A stretch of 64,000 nucleotides of DNA from Syngnathus acus (lineage: Eukaryota; Chordata; Actinopteri; Syngnathiformes; Syngnathidae). A program made the position numbers and the translations under genes. The notes under the pieces were generated by a model that saw nothing but the letters and a program-made list of their open reading frames with translations, was not told the origin of the DNA and searched no databases. Position 1 is the first letter of the stretch; each line of letters begins with the position of its first letter. The stretch spans positions 15,433,464 through 15,497,463 of the forward strand of contig NC_051098.1 of NCBI RefSeq assembly GCF_901709675.1, read 5' to 3'. Positions 1 through 12,600 of this stretch are shown here, piece by piece.

Positions 1-3000
1 AATATATGCCAGAGAGGGTTGTATCAATTTTAAAAGGGCTAATATTAGCCGTGCGGCTACACAACACTCTTACTGTAACCTTTAAAAACAAAAGTGGGGA
101 AGGCCTCGCCTTTCTATTTGGCTCGTCAGCCCGACTGAACCGTTCGGACTGAAGCCCTTTGTGTGCGATCCAAATTTTTTTTTCTTCTTATTTCTGCTCT
201 CTCACACACACAAAAGACTAAAGTGGTGGGCGTAAGAGCTCGCTTTTGAAGGGCTACTGGGCATCCAGCTCTGGCTTTGACTACAATGGGATGTATGAGG
301 GCTGGGTTACATGAGGAAATGGCTGTAAACATGTAAAAATAGTCGAGTCAAACTCAGGATACAGTTTTAATAAACATAGAACATGAAAAGAATTTCCATG
401 TTATGAAAAGTAGTTTTAAGCGTGAAGCAATTCCATTCGTCCGTTGGTTGACTGACATGCAATTTATGTCGGAGATGCTTCAGGGTTAGACGCAACGACA
501 TAAATCTCATTTTAAAGGAGAGATGAGATCCGAGATTTCTCGGTAGCAAAACACTTAGTTTTCCCTTTTTGTGGCATGAGGTGAGAGGAAGTCTTACATG
601 GAAATAGAGAAATCCAGCAAGAGGGAGTGCGGTGAATACTGATGACACTTCGACGCAGACATTTTTTTTTAACGGGAGTGAAAAATAATTGCATGAGTAC
701 CTAATCCGACATATAGCTTCTCCTGCACTGTGCCACGCTGTTCGTTTAATTAGCCTTATCGGGATCCCATAGCGATAGAGATAATGGACGGAGACGGCTC
801 GCTAGCATACTCTTGGCCAATTAGGCAAGCCTTTGCTGAGCAACTCGTCCGCCAATCCCTATTAAAATAGCACACGCTATGTTCATGCTAATTATCCGTT
901 TAGCTTGGACAAAAAAAGATTGAGGTCTCCACCCAAATTACAATCCACATTTATTGTTGAGTGTGATAGACTTTATGGCAAGTACTAAATATAAATATGT
1001 GAGGGCAAAATTATAAAATTGTTCTAGGCCCTTCTGCTCATTAGTAAACCCACAAAGTTCAAGCTAGCCATGCTATAAAAGTTAGCAACAGTGAGGCAAT
1101 CTGAGCTAAACAAGCGTTTTACAGATTTGGAATATGATTTTGAAAAAGGGAAAGACCGCACAAATGGCGCTGGGAAAAAAAACAACGTAATGCTAAAAAA
1201 GATTTATTGCTAAAATGGTTTTTAAAATCCCGCCTCTTCTCTGCCCTCTGTATGAAAGTCATTCACCTTGCGAGACAAAAACAAGTGGACGGAAAGATTT
1301 ACCACAAACAACCACGTCTGCTGTCACCTTTAACTTTTCATGATGGCACTCACGCATCAGTGGGCAACTTGTTTTGTGTGTCAAAACCTGCCGTTGTGCG
1401 ACAAAGTTCATGCCGTCACGTCAAGGTTAGGTGTCGACGCACACCGCGCTGCGTCAAGGTGACTGTTTCCGACCTGAAGCTTACGGCCAATTCCATTAAA
1501 GTCACATCACTCTTATCGCCACTCGGTGTTTGCTGATAAGCGACGAGGGGACGGAGAGCCCGTGGGGGAATGAATCAGATATATCGCGGACTACGAGTTC
1601 ATCTGGGAGCATCTCTCTCGCTCGCTCCCCTGCCGCTTAATTCAGTCCCCGATTGCAATAAAGAGGAGATAGCTGTGAATCAGCCACAATTGGAAGAATG
1701 AGCCATTACCTGATCAGCAATTACCCCCCAAGACGCTGACACTGTAATAAATTCCAACTCTAAACAAGCATTACCTTTCTCTAAGTTAACTCACAGCCAA
1801 TGCGTCTCGCTGTCTGGACAAAAATAACAGCTCTGGACGGAAGCCCGTTGCGCGGTTAAAAGCTCACAAAGTAAAAAAAGACAAAAGGGATGAGGAGATG
1901 GCTTTTCTTGCTGGAACAGCATTGATCAGTAAGCGGATGCTGGCTGGAGTACAGAAGAAGAAAACGACCAGCGTAAAAAAGGATAAAGAGGTCGGCGGCG
2001 GGCGAGCTGTCCCCTATAGAGACTTGAAATTTTTTTTTGTTACAACCAATGTGTCATGTGAGCTTTCTCGAGTTGATGAGCTGGAGAATAAACTGCTGAC
2101 ATGGGAGTCACATGTTGGAAATCAAGTTATTATTCATGCTACGCATTGTTCGAACCCCTAATCCAATTTAACAATCTAACCCCTTCACCCTTGTCTCAGT
2201 GTCATCTTTTTTTTTTTTTTTTTTTGGTCTTCCTGAGCGTGAAGGTTTATGCATGAAACTTTAAAGTCCCAGCAAATGGAAAATCTATCTTGGTAAGTTC
2301 ATACCAGAGCGATAATAGTTTAAGAATTAACATTATAGTTATTTTTCAATTTGTTGTGACTTTTTAAATTTAGCCGTTAGCTTTATTTTCTTCGAGCAGG
2401 TTTAATTTGTTTTCATTTGTTTTATTTTTGAGTATTTTCTTATTTGTGTGGTGCAGGATAAAAAGGCATGTTTTAGAGACAAAGAATTATTAATTTCAAA
2501 GACAGACAAAAGTACTCCAACGGTGGCGATGAATACAAGATCGGATTTTACAAGTCTACAGACAATGGCGCGGCAGCAAATAAAAGCGGAACAATCGATA
2601 CTGAAAATTACTGCACAGCACAGGGGCTATGTACACATCATACTCCATGAGGGGGCAGAACTTCATCATGATAATAAACTTTATTGCTCATTCAAGGAAG
2701 GCCATAAGTCTTAATAATATTCCCCACTCATTGAGATGGTTACCAACCTGCTAGTGGCGAGTGTTAGTATTTTTGCGGGGAATTTGAGATCATTGGAAGA
2801 GTCGTTACAGGTTTTATGGACCAACTGGGGGATATTTTTCAATACAATTTTTTTTTTTATTATTACGCAAATGAAGAATCTTTAGAGACTTTTTGAATTA
2901 GGCGAGTCATCATGAAATACTTTGTGTCAAGTGAAGAATATTCAGAGACATTTAGTAGCTTATGATATTTTTTAGACTAACGAGAAAAATCTTAATACTA

Positions 3001-3434
3001 AGTCATCTTCCGTTTTCATTCCCGCTACGTCCCCTGACCAATTAAAAGTCTCCTGAACTTTTCCTGCTCCCCACTCGTCGGCTGCTTACATCACTCTCCT
3101 TCCCGCGCGGCTTTCAACAACTAAAACTTCCGCACGTCCCCTTCGTCTGACCCCCCCCCCCCCCCCCCCATCCACCACCCGCCCACTCCTCACCCCTTGT
3201 ATCCCTCCAGAAATAATTACTACAAGCCTTGTGAAGATTGGCTTGTATTTAAACAGCTGAATAAGCAAGGCCCGAGGGTTGCTGACAGTCATTGTTCAAC
3301 AGGAGAAGACTGAAAGAGTGTGAACTTGAAGACATCACCATGGATTAGCCCAGTGGTATGCTTAATTCCAACCTGTTTTACAACCACACAACATGGTTGC
3401 ACAACTGTGCACACCCTCTGACACACATACACAC
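1..3434. other. ppm1l intron 2 (partial), no gene seen
   Basis: This stretch lies 3' of ppm1l exon 2 on the minus strand, so it is the start of intron 2. I searched both strands for the next PPM1L exon (the part after the DEAG region) and did not find it, so the remaining exons must lie left of position 1. The stretch holds low-complexity runs, including about 19 T near 2209-2226 and a run of 19 C at 3151-3169. I see no RNA gene, no intact transposon and no credible open reading frame in it. Confidence 0.6.
3151..3169 (+). repeat. C19 homopolymer
   Basis: Nineteen C in a row. The ppm1l transcript, which reads the minus strand, would carry G19 about 270 nt past the exon 2 donor. Confidence 0.9.
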
Positions 3435-3645
3435 CTGCTTCATTGTATGTGGCGGAGAGCTTTGCCAATATTTCCCGGTCCAACGTCAAGATCTGCTGCT
3501 CCAGGATAGACGGGTAGGACAGGGTGTCCTTTTTCTCCTTTTTCTCTTTATCCTTTTCCTTATCCCGCTCTCGCTCACGTTCATAGGTCAGTAGCTGCTG
3601 GCGTAGCGCCTCCGGCAGGTGAGCCTTTGCGTAGTCAGCAGCCGC
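3435..3645 (-). CDS. ppm1l: ppm1l exon 2 with expanded Arg/Glu/Lys tract
   Basis: This 211-nt exon begins in phase 0 after the DGHGGE codons of exon 1 and ends in phase 1. It encodes about 70 residues: a LPEALRQQL helix, a tract rich in Arg, Glu, Lys and Asp (YERERERDKEKDKEKKEKKD), and LSYPSILEQQILTLDREIL, the part most like mammalian PPM1L. The mammalian exon has a much shorter tract here (about YEKDKENS), so this fish copy is about 10 residues longer. The acceptor's pyrimidine tract is a TC dinucleotide repeat. Confidence 0.9.
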
Positions 3646-6600
3646 CTGATAACAGAAAATGGAGAGAGAGAGAGAGAGAGAGAGAAAATCAAAACTGAGG
3701 TCCATGTAAATACATTTTGAGACTCGTACAAAATTAGATTTGGTCTCAGTTGGTGAGGCAGAAAATATTTATTTTTGATGCAATATCAGGAAAGAATTCC
3801 AATTCCTCATATTGTCCTAAGCAACCGTTTCCCGTGTGGAATTTAAGTTCACATTTTCTCCATTGGACTTTGGATGTTCCAGAGTGTCATGACATATGTT
3901 ATTGATTTATTGTGTAAAACAAATAAACCCAATAAATACTGATTTAAAAAATAAATAAATAAAGGAAATTAAATGGCATCGAAAAAACAGAGATGCTCTA
4001 ATGTCTGAGTAAGCTAACAGAGCAGATAAAACCTTTGGATACTTTTTTTTTGCAGCCTTTCTCTACCCCTGACTCAGCGCAGAATCAGGAAAACAAATCC
4101 CACTCAACCAAGGTCATGAGGTTCAGGTGAGCACACATATCAGATAATACACTTCACGGAGGCGTCACTAGATCATATTTCATTTGTTCTTCAGAAGAAT
4201 CTGTAAAAAACAAAAACACACAGTATCGTCTCAACTTGAACGATTTCAGGCCGAATTACAATGAGCCAAACGCTGAGACTGTTTTCAAACAAACCCCCAT
4301 CTTCCTTTCCTCTGTCTACGTCTCATTATGAAAATTGCTTTTGTGGAATCTTGTTTTTCCTTTTTCACTCATCTACACTGTGTGTGTGTGTGTGTGTGTG
4401 TGTGTAGCTGAGTCGCCGCAGCTTGTCTTCACCGGCTCGCTTCCTCGCGTCCAAACACTACCGATGTTTGCTTCTCCCCCTTGAGTGTGTCTCCATTTAA
4501 ATTCTCATCATCCTTTCCCGTCTGCTTCCGTGGTAACATTCCACACCGCAAAATGTATCATTGTGCATTATTCCCCCGTAGCGACTGTTGAAGTGCCTCC
4601 ATCCTGCGGTTGCCATGAAAGGAGCCAAGATAATAAACTGAGTTCAGGGGTCATAAATAGAACAGGAAGTGCATTGTCCCGCTGCGTCGTACAGTGCCAA
4701 TTACTGAGCAGTTTAATTGACAGGCCTGTCAACCGGAATAAAGGGCTGGTGGCAAAGTCCCTCATGTCAGACCTAAATAGAGCTTCGCTATACATTATAA
4801 ATTTATGAGCTATGCCTAAGCAGATGTTCAAAGTGAGTTTGGGCTTGTGTCCAGTGGAGAGATTCTTTAGTGAATTAAAAACTGCAGCATAAAAAAAAAA
4901 AAAGACAAGCAGAGGTGATTGTGTAATAAAAACAGGATAACTCAATATTTGGACAGATGGCGGCAATTAAGTATCAGTGCAGTGATATTTATTACACGCT
5001 GCTACAGTCGGAGTAAAAGTAAGGGAGCAAAGCAGTTGGACAAAAAAAGAAAAATTAAGCCAACCTGTGAGCCAGGGCTGGTCGATTTAGAGCGCCTCGT
5101 TGTTGGCTCTGAGTGTGCGCCTCATGCAGAGGAAAGCAAACGAGCCAAGAAGGGGAAATTTATTTATTTATTTATCCATCTATTTATTGATTTACATTTA
5201 CCGATTTATTTATTTATTTATTTATTTAAAAGAAGTCCTACATGACAAGTAGCTTGTGGACAGGAGCCGGTGCGACAGCTTTAGAACGCCTCGTTGAAGG
5301 GGCGAGGAAAAGCCTGGTGGGATGTTCAACCCCAATCTAGTCCATAATGAGCTTTCCTGTTTGCGGTTTCTGTAGTATGAATCGTTATCCTTTTGGTCTT
5401 TAAACCCAACACATTCATTAGCCTCAAATATGCCAGTCAGTCCCCTAATCGTTAAGTTATGTGGGCAATTAAAGTGACAGAATGAATATTACACGCCGAT
5501 TGACCTTTCATTTTCCCTGCATATAATTATATTGAAACCAAAATAGGATTGGGGGTGAATATATAAGAATTGTGAGCAAACTGCCCACATGGACGGCCAA
5601 TAAGCATCGCTCTCAACCCACACACACACACGCTGCATCATCCATCCTGTCACGACACTTGCCAAGCCAAGAGAAACACTAGTGCCTCTGAAATATTTTT
5701 TATCCATCACATCTAAAAGTCATACAAGCATTCCTTTAAAAAATCCCCCTCAGGGAATTTTGTACAAGGAGCACAAGAATCTTTTTCATCCCCTGCTGAT
5801 GTTTTGACAGATAAAGTCATTGGTGGAGAAAAAGGAAGAGAAGAGGACACACTGACTGGAAACGCGAAGACCACTCATTAGTATCACTCGAGTGCATCGT
5901 TTCGAGAGGAAGGTCCCTCCTGATGGTTTGAAATGAACCATCAAAGCAACGGCATGCAGAGAAATGATAAAGTGCAGTAGATGACAGGCAAGTGAGAAAT
6001 GGAGACGGCGGCTGGATTTACACTGCGGGGACTCAATTTTCTTGCCCGGCGTAAGTCATCAGTAGAGTTTTCTTCCTTTCGGTATTTTTATAAAGTTGAG
6101 TCGAAGTCGATATATTATGATGATGATAATAATAATGCATTCATAATAATTGACTGAAAGTGTTGCACCACCTACGCCAAAACTTACACCTGCTTTTAGC
6201 TGGTCTAAAATTTTGTCTACTTTCTGTCATCAAGTTGCCAGGGCAAAACAAACATCTGTCCATCATCTGACATCTAACCTCTGGACCAGTTCTATCAGAA
6301 TAGTCAAGCGAGTGCATTGTATAATGTGTGCGAATCCTATATGTTGTATTTTGTCTGCTGTTGTTGAGCAAACTTCTTTTTTTTTTTTTTTTTTTTTTTT
6401 TAAATGAACAAATCGGACCAATCCGTTTGACCCGGATCGGGTTTAAAGGGCCTTTTGCCTGCCTCAGGAAAGAAAAGTAATATGGCTTAGAAAAACCAAA
6501 CAAAAACAACAAAACCACTCTCTACTCAGTTGGAAATGTTTGTTTAGCCTCGCAAACACTCCCGTGTGTTCTCACGCACAAATCTTAGCCTGGCATCGCG

Positions 6601-9600
6601 AAAACTATTTTGCTCACCCAAACATTGAATCTCACAGAACCACAACAAACACAGCACAGATGGGCTGTAGTCTGAAGGATTTACAGAGGTATGCAGCCAC
6701 ACTGTGAGATTCAAATAAGATACCAACTGAACATACACAGCAGTGAACCACAACCACGGTCAGTCAGGAAAAAGATCTTTACTCATAGAATGAAGGCAAC
6801 TATTACAGAAGGGGGGGCTGGACATCTGTCTCTTCGTAGTAGAAGTAAGACCTCACCGGGTGTCCTTCCCATGACAGCTGCTCCATTCCAGGAAGGTGAA
6901 AACTTAGATTAAACCGTAACGGTCCACGAGGAAAGCTCATGTGCTTGATGCATTCGCCTCACCTTCGAGAAAGACGATCGCGTGCACACACTTCATCCGA
7001 TTGTTTTTATTATATTCCTGCGATCTGAAGCTTGCATCTGCCGGTAGAAACTGTGATACAGATCGATTGTATGAATATTTACATCGTAATGCAAGCTTGC
7101 CTAAATTAGACCGGTATTTACTCTCATTGCCATGCAGAGTGTGCTTGCATTCCTGAGGACTGCTCGAGTGTTGCACCCTGCCACAGCTCATCACACTCTA
7201 ATGAACGTCGTCACGTCACAAGTCTGTCAAACGCGCACACACGAACGCGAAGCATCTTCGTTTGCCTCTAGACAAGATTTGAAGGCCCTTATCAATCATT
7301 TTCTGGACGGATAATCCGTAAAAAGGATTTCCTGATAGATTAATGGCATTTGTCTGAAAGCGGTTTAATACTTGAAAAGCTCCACACGCACATACGCTCT
7401 TGTATCATTCAATTGTGACTTCACACAAACTGCCCCGAGCTGTGTTAAAACCCCAAAACTTCAGTCGACTGATTTATACGACTGACTCGCTGCCGCTAAC
7501 AAAATGCAGGCGAGCCCGCCCGTCGCCGCCGCACACAGGGTGTGTTGTTACATTAAAACTCAAATGGAGCCTCAGCCAAACCTCAATTACAAGCCAGTAA
7601 CAAAGAAGCGCAGTTCTAAGATCAGAATTTATATCTTCATCAATCAGAGAGTCATCCAGGTCCTGAAGAAGCAAAGCAGCCCCAGACCATCAATTAGTAT
7701 AACTGTTTCACTTTTTATATGATGTTATTTTTCTGAACTTCTCTCCTAAAAGTCTTAGGAAGGATTTCGGCTTTTTATTTTTTTTTATTTTTATTTTTTT
7801 AATCTCTTGACTGAGCCTAACTTGCAATGTGGGAGGATGTTGGAGGAAGCCACATAAACACAAAGAGCCAAGATAGCAATGCAGGACCGCTCCACTGTCA
7901 CTGTTGCTTATGCAAGCAAATTCTTGTGGCTTCCAAAAGCAAATACGGTATATAAAAAAAAGAAAACACTAAAGAGGCTTAAACTATTTCTCCAATAGAC
8001 CTCATTATAAGTGGACTTAAGTTGTCAGCATTAGAGTCTAAGTACGAGCCTGTCTGTGCGTTGCGTGGGAGGGAAGCTATCAAGGTGCGGCCGCCGAGAC
8101 GATTCAAGAGCTCGACCGTGCGGCATTTGTCATCGCCGCGCTCTCCGACACGGTGATAAATCTGGCTCATTGCCTCCACGCTGCAGCTCTCGCTCCCACG
8201 TACGCACACTGGTGCTCTTGGCTCACACTCGTAACGCTCCTCTGATGTGAAATATCAATTTGCATTTGTCGCCGGCGTCGCGCCGCGAGCATAATGCACA
8301 CCCCTGCTGTGGTAGCGTATCACTCAGTCGCAGGGAAACCATCAGCTTTGCTTAAAATACTGCACATCAAAGCTCTTCTACAACCTCCATTTGGATAAAC
8401 GCACCGTGGCTTCTTTTCAGACGGAAATGTCGACGCAACTAGACGACGAACGGTGGAGGAGTAGAAAATAATTTTGACATGAATAGTTAGCAAGCTCTGT
8501 TTGTGTTTTACAACACGAGGCCTACGTGGGTGTGGGGAAATGTACACAGATTTATTTTGTTGCTTCTTCATATAAATACTGTATCTGTAGTTATGACAAC
8601 TACTGTGAGGCATTTGAAAAAAACACATTTTTGATTATAGTCACTTGGATAAGTGGGATGTTAATTAATGACAATAGTAAAATGCGAGTCCCAACAACAG
8701 TTGAGAAACATTCCTTAAATTCAAGCAGCATAGACCGGTACCTTACTTACAATACTTGAAAATGCCATTTTTGTCTTGTAATTGTGCTGAAATTTATTTA
8801 GGGCGAATATTGTTTTTGGTTTTAAACAAACTTTTTTTATTCTTGAACAAGGTTCACTCCTTTTTAAAGTATCATGACCGATAAATAACAATACACTTCT
8901 AAGAGAAATAGTTGCGCTGTCAACTATATTAATTGTATCATTTTTTCACATTCCTCTTTGTCTCCGAGACTAACATTTTCCTCTTGACAGTATTTAGTAC
9001 TGCAACGACGAGCTAAAAATATTAGTTGAGCAGTGCCTGCCAAAGAGAAATTGGAAAAAGCTTGCGTCTTTTCTCTGTACCACAATAATTAGTTGCTATG
9101 CAACCATTTTTCTGGAAGTGTGAAAAAAAGAAATAGCACATAAAAACAGATGCAACCTTGTGAAAGCCTGTGGCCACAACAAGGCACACTGCCACACCGC
9201 GCTGCCAAGTGTCTCCTTGCTTATTCCGACTCGACAGCTTCCTGGACGCTTTTGCCTCCTCTTCCTGTGTCCATCCTTCCATCGGCCACTCACATCTCCA
9301 TACAGCTGGCTTCTTTGACACAACAACTCTTTCAGAAGAAGAAGCACCGCGCGCATAGCAACTAAGCTAGCAGCGGTCATATGCTACAAATTTGTTTATT
9401 TCAGACTTGCTCGATTGAATAGAAGGATCATTCGTTTCACAGGTTTGTTTTTCCACATCGCTCATCGCTGCGTCAAAGTCTAAAAGTCGGTCCAAAGAAC
9501 AAAAAAAGCGACGCCCTCCTACTAAAAATATGCCACCGCCAAGACGAAATGTTGCTAGCGAGGCGGCGGCGTAGTAAGTAAAAGTCACAGAGGCCCTTTG

Positions 9601-12600
9601 GGACGGGAGGCAGAAGACTCTTTAATATTTCAAGGCAGCGATAAGGACGTCGGGCGGACTGCAGAGAGATAAGATGACTGCGGGCCGGGCTGGTTGGGGA
9701 CATTAAAAGCTAAGGGGGGAAACAGATTTAGCGGGGTAGATATACTGTAAATCTGGCGAAGCTAAACAGCGTGTTCTCACAAGAATGGAGGGTATCACAG
9801 AAAAAAATACTTCAGGTTGGATTTATCCTAAAAATAAGTGTTTAAAGGAGCTCAGTGGGGTATCAGAACGAGGGAAAGAGGCAGTTATGAAGAACAGTTG
9901 AAGCGGTGGGAATGATCGGAGGAAGAGACAGAGAGAGAGAAATACAAGGTTGCTTTGGAGAAAGGTCAACGGAGACAGAGAAAAGATTTAAAACTGAGCA
10001 AAGAGGTGGAAAAGTATGTCATGTTTTCTCGAGGGAGAAAAGCGTAGGTGCCCTGGCTTTCAGCCTGGCAGCCATATGAGAAAGAAGAAAAAATGGGGGG
10101 GGGGGGGGGGGGAGCCTTCGCTGGACCATCATGGCCAATCATTTGAACTTTCGGGCTATGACTGTCTTCACATGCAATTTTAAAAGTAAAGTTGACGCTT
10201 CACCCCGTTTGTCACATATGGCCTCCACTTGCTGAGGAGACTTGACGTCCTTCAACATTTGAGAGGAGACATCGCAGACAGAAATAGAAAGAAACTTCAT
10301 CGAGTCGTTAAGAAAGCTAGTCCGGTCCTCGGCTGCCAACGAGGAGGTGGACCTTGGCCAAGATGACATCCGTTATGGACAGCAACTCCTTGTCATCTGG
10401 TTCTTTTTCCATAAATTGTATATGATTCCCTACGGAATCAATAATGTACTCTCCTTCTTCTCTTGCCTCTTTTCAGCCTAGCAACTGGAAGCAGAGCTCC
10501 CAGTCTTGCTACCGGATGAACAACTCATTAAATAAACTCAGGAAAGGGCAGCGTACGTCTGTGGTTTGCAAACAAATACAAGTTTCTGGATGTGTAAACA
10601 AACACACCGCACGGAGGAGACGTCACACTAAAAATAGTGTCAAGTTCAGCAGGGAAGGGAACATGGTTTGGGGTGGAGTAAGGGAATGAAGAAGATGAGC
10701 AGGAAAGTGGAAAGAAAAAAAAAAAATGAACCGGAGCTGTGCAGTTAATGTATAGTCCCAACCTCCCTGGTGGGATTAGCGTAAATCTAATACGCCCCGC
10801 TGTCACTTCAACTCCTTTTAGCCTCGGCTTATAGACGCTCTCAGGAAGGGAGCGTGGCTCCTTGGAGCCTGGAGCTGTTAGCATTAGCGCACAAGCTTCC
10901 TCTGCGCCACATTAATCAATTTGCAACTGTGCTTATCTTGTCTACCATTCGCTCTGAGCTATCATTTAGCGAAATAGTCAATCACAGCTATAAATCTGGT
11001 ACATATAATTTCAAGGCCAAATCTGAAATCTAACGCTATTGTTCAATAACTGCCTGGTCGCAAGAGGAGCTGAAAGGAGTTGTGATGTCACTGGAGTCGG
11101 AATGTGTCACGTGTCCTGTTTATGATTTTCTAAATGAGATCTGCAGGGTGAGAGACAAACAATAAACTCTGGCAACAAGCGAGGCTTTGTCTTTGACCGG
11201 GACACTCACTCGAGCTAAAGTTGACCCAAATAAAATACTACTAAACACTCAATCTCAATAGAAGATTTTGTTCATTTATCACAAGTCCTAAATTTGGTTC
11301 CTAATAAGTCTTAATCAAAATCGTTCCACCTCATTTATTTACTGCTTGAAGGCTCACAACAATTTTTGTCCATGTAAAAAGCAGCTTTCTTCAGTGTAAC
11401 TCCCCGAAGACTCATGATTTGATTGGAATGGATATATTTTTGTCTCTTGCCCTTGGTGGAAAATCATGACTGCCTGGTAAAAATATTAGTGTAGCTATTT
11501 ATTGATGCAATAAACTCCAGCCCTTATTCACTCGTGCGCATAAAAAGTCAAGCACATGTAGCTCTTAACTGATAGTAAGAATGTTACCGTGGTGATGACT
11601 GCTTCTTTGTATAGTTAAAAAAAGTTTTTAGCTAATGCTAATCCTAATTAACGCCGTAATGTAAATTGCCTTTGCGATTCTATGAGCGGCGCCTATCCCA
11701 GTCAACGTGGCTTTGGCTTTGCAAGCTGCTGGTTATATTTAAAGATTTGCTCCTCACACTCAAGAGTTCCTCAGTGAATCGATACCATGTGCAAATATTA
11801 AACATGTGTATGAGCCGCATTCCTTCCATTCGGATTGGTCTATGCGTGGGAGACGGCGTGGCACATGTGAGCGCCAGACCGGTTTAAACAGTTGGATTCA
11901 GAAAGTTGCGTGATCAAATTGTGTGTTTATGCTTGGGGTAGACCAACTATTCCACAAAAATGCACCTGCTCTACCCATCTGCAGAGGAACAAGAAGAGCT
12001 ACATTTCTGTGGACTCAACAAACGCAATGTAAACAACCGTAGCGATGCGGCTAATGCTGAACAGCTGCCACTTGCGAGATTTTTCTCAGTCAACATTCTT
12101 CTCCTCTCTCAAGACACAACCGACTCAACCGTTTCCCCAAAAGGCGCTCAGAAAACAATTGTGAAAGTGGTCGCTCACGAATAGAATTCGACGACCGTTT
12201 ATTGATTGCAAGAAGAAGCAGTCGTTCACTTCAGAAACTGTCGATATTCTCCTTTAAAAACAACGCGATTAGGCTAGCAAGGCCAGTCGATTACGATCCT
12301 GATTAAGGCTGTTAATCAGCAAGCGATGGATTTCTAAGACCATATTTACAGCAGCGTGAGCAATTTATGCAACGTTTATAAGAAGGTCGGAATCGGGTGT
12401 CTGATTTTAAAATTCTTCGAGAGAAGCATTGGATTTTTTTTCGACACTAACCTTGCAACAGACACGCATGCATGTGCACCTAGACGCACATTTGCTTTCT
12501 TTGCTCTCCCCAGACTGCAGCCTTTGTTCGCTCCGTCTAATCCTGTAATACCAACAGTGCATTTAGCCACATACCAGCTTCCTTTCATCTACCCCAAGTG

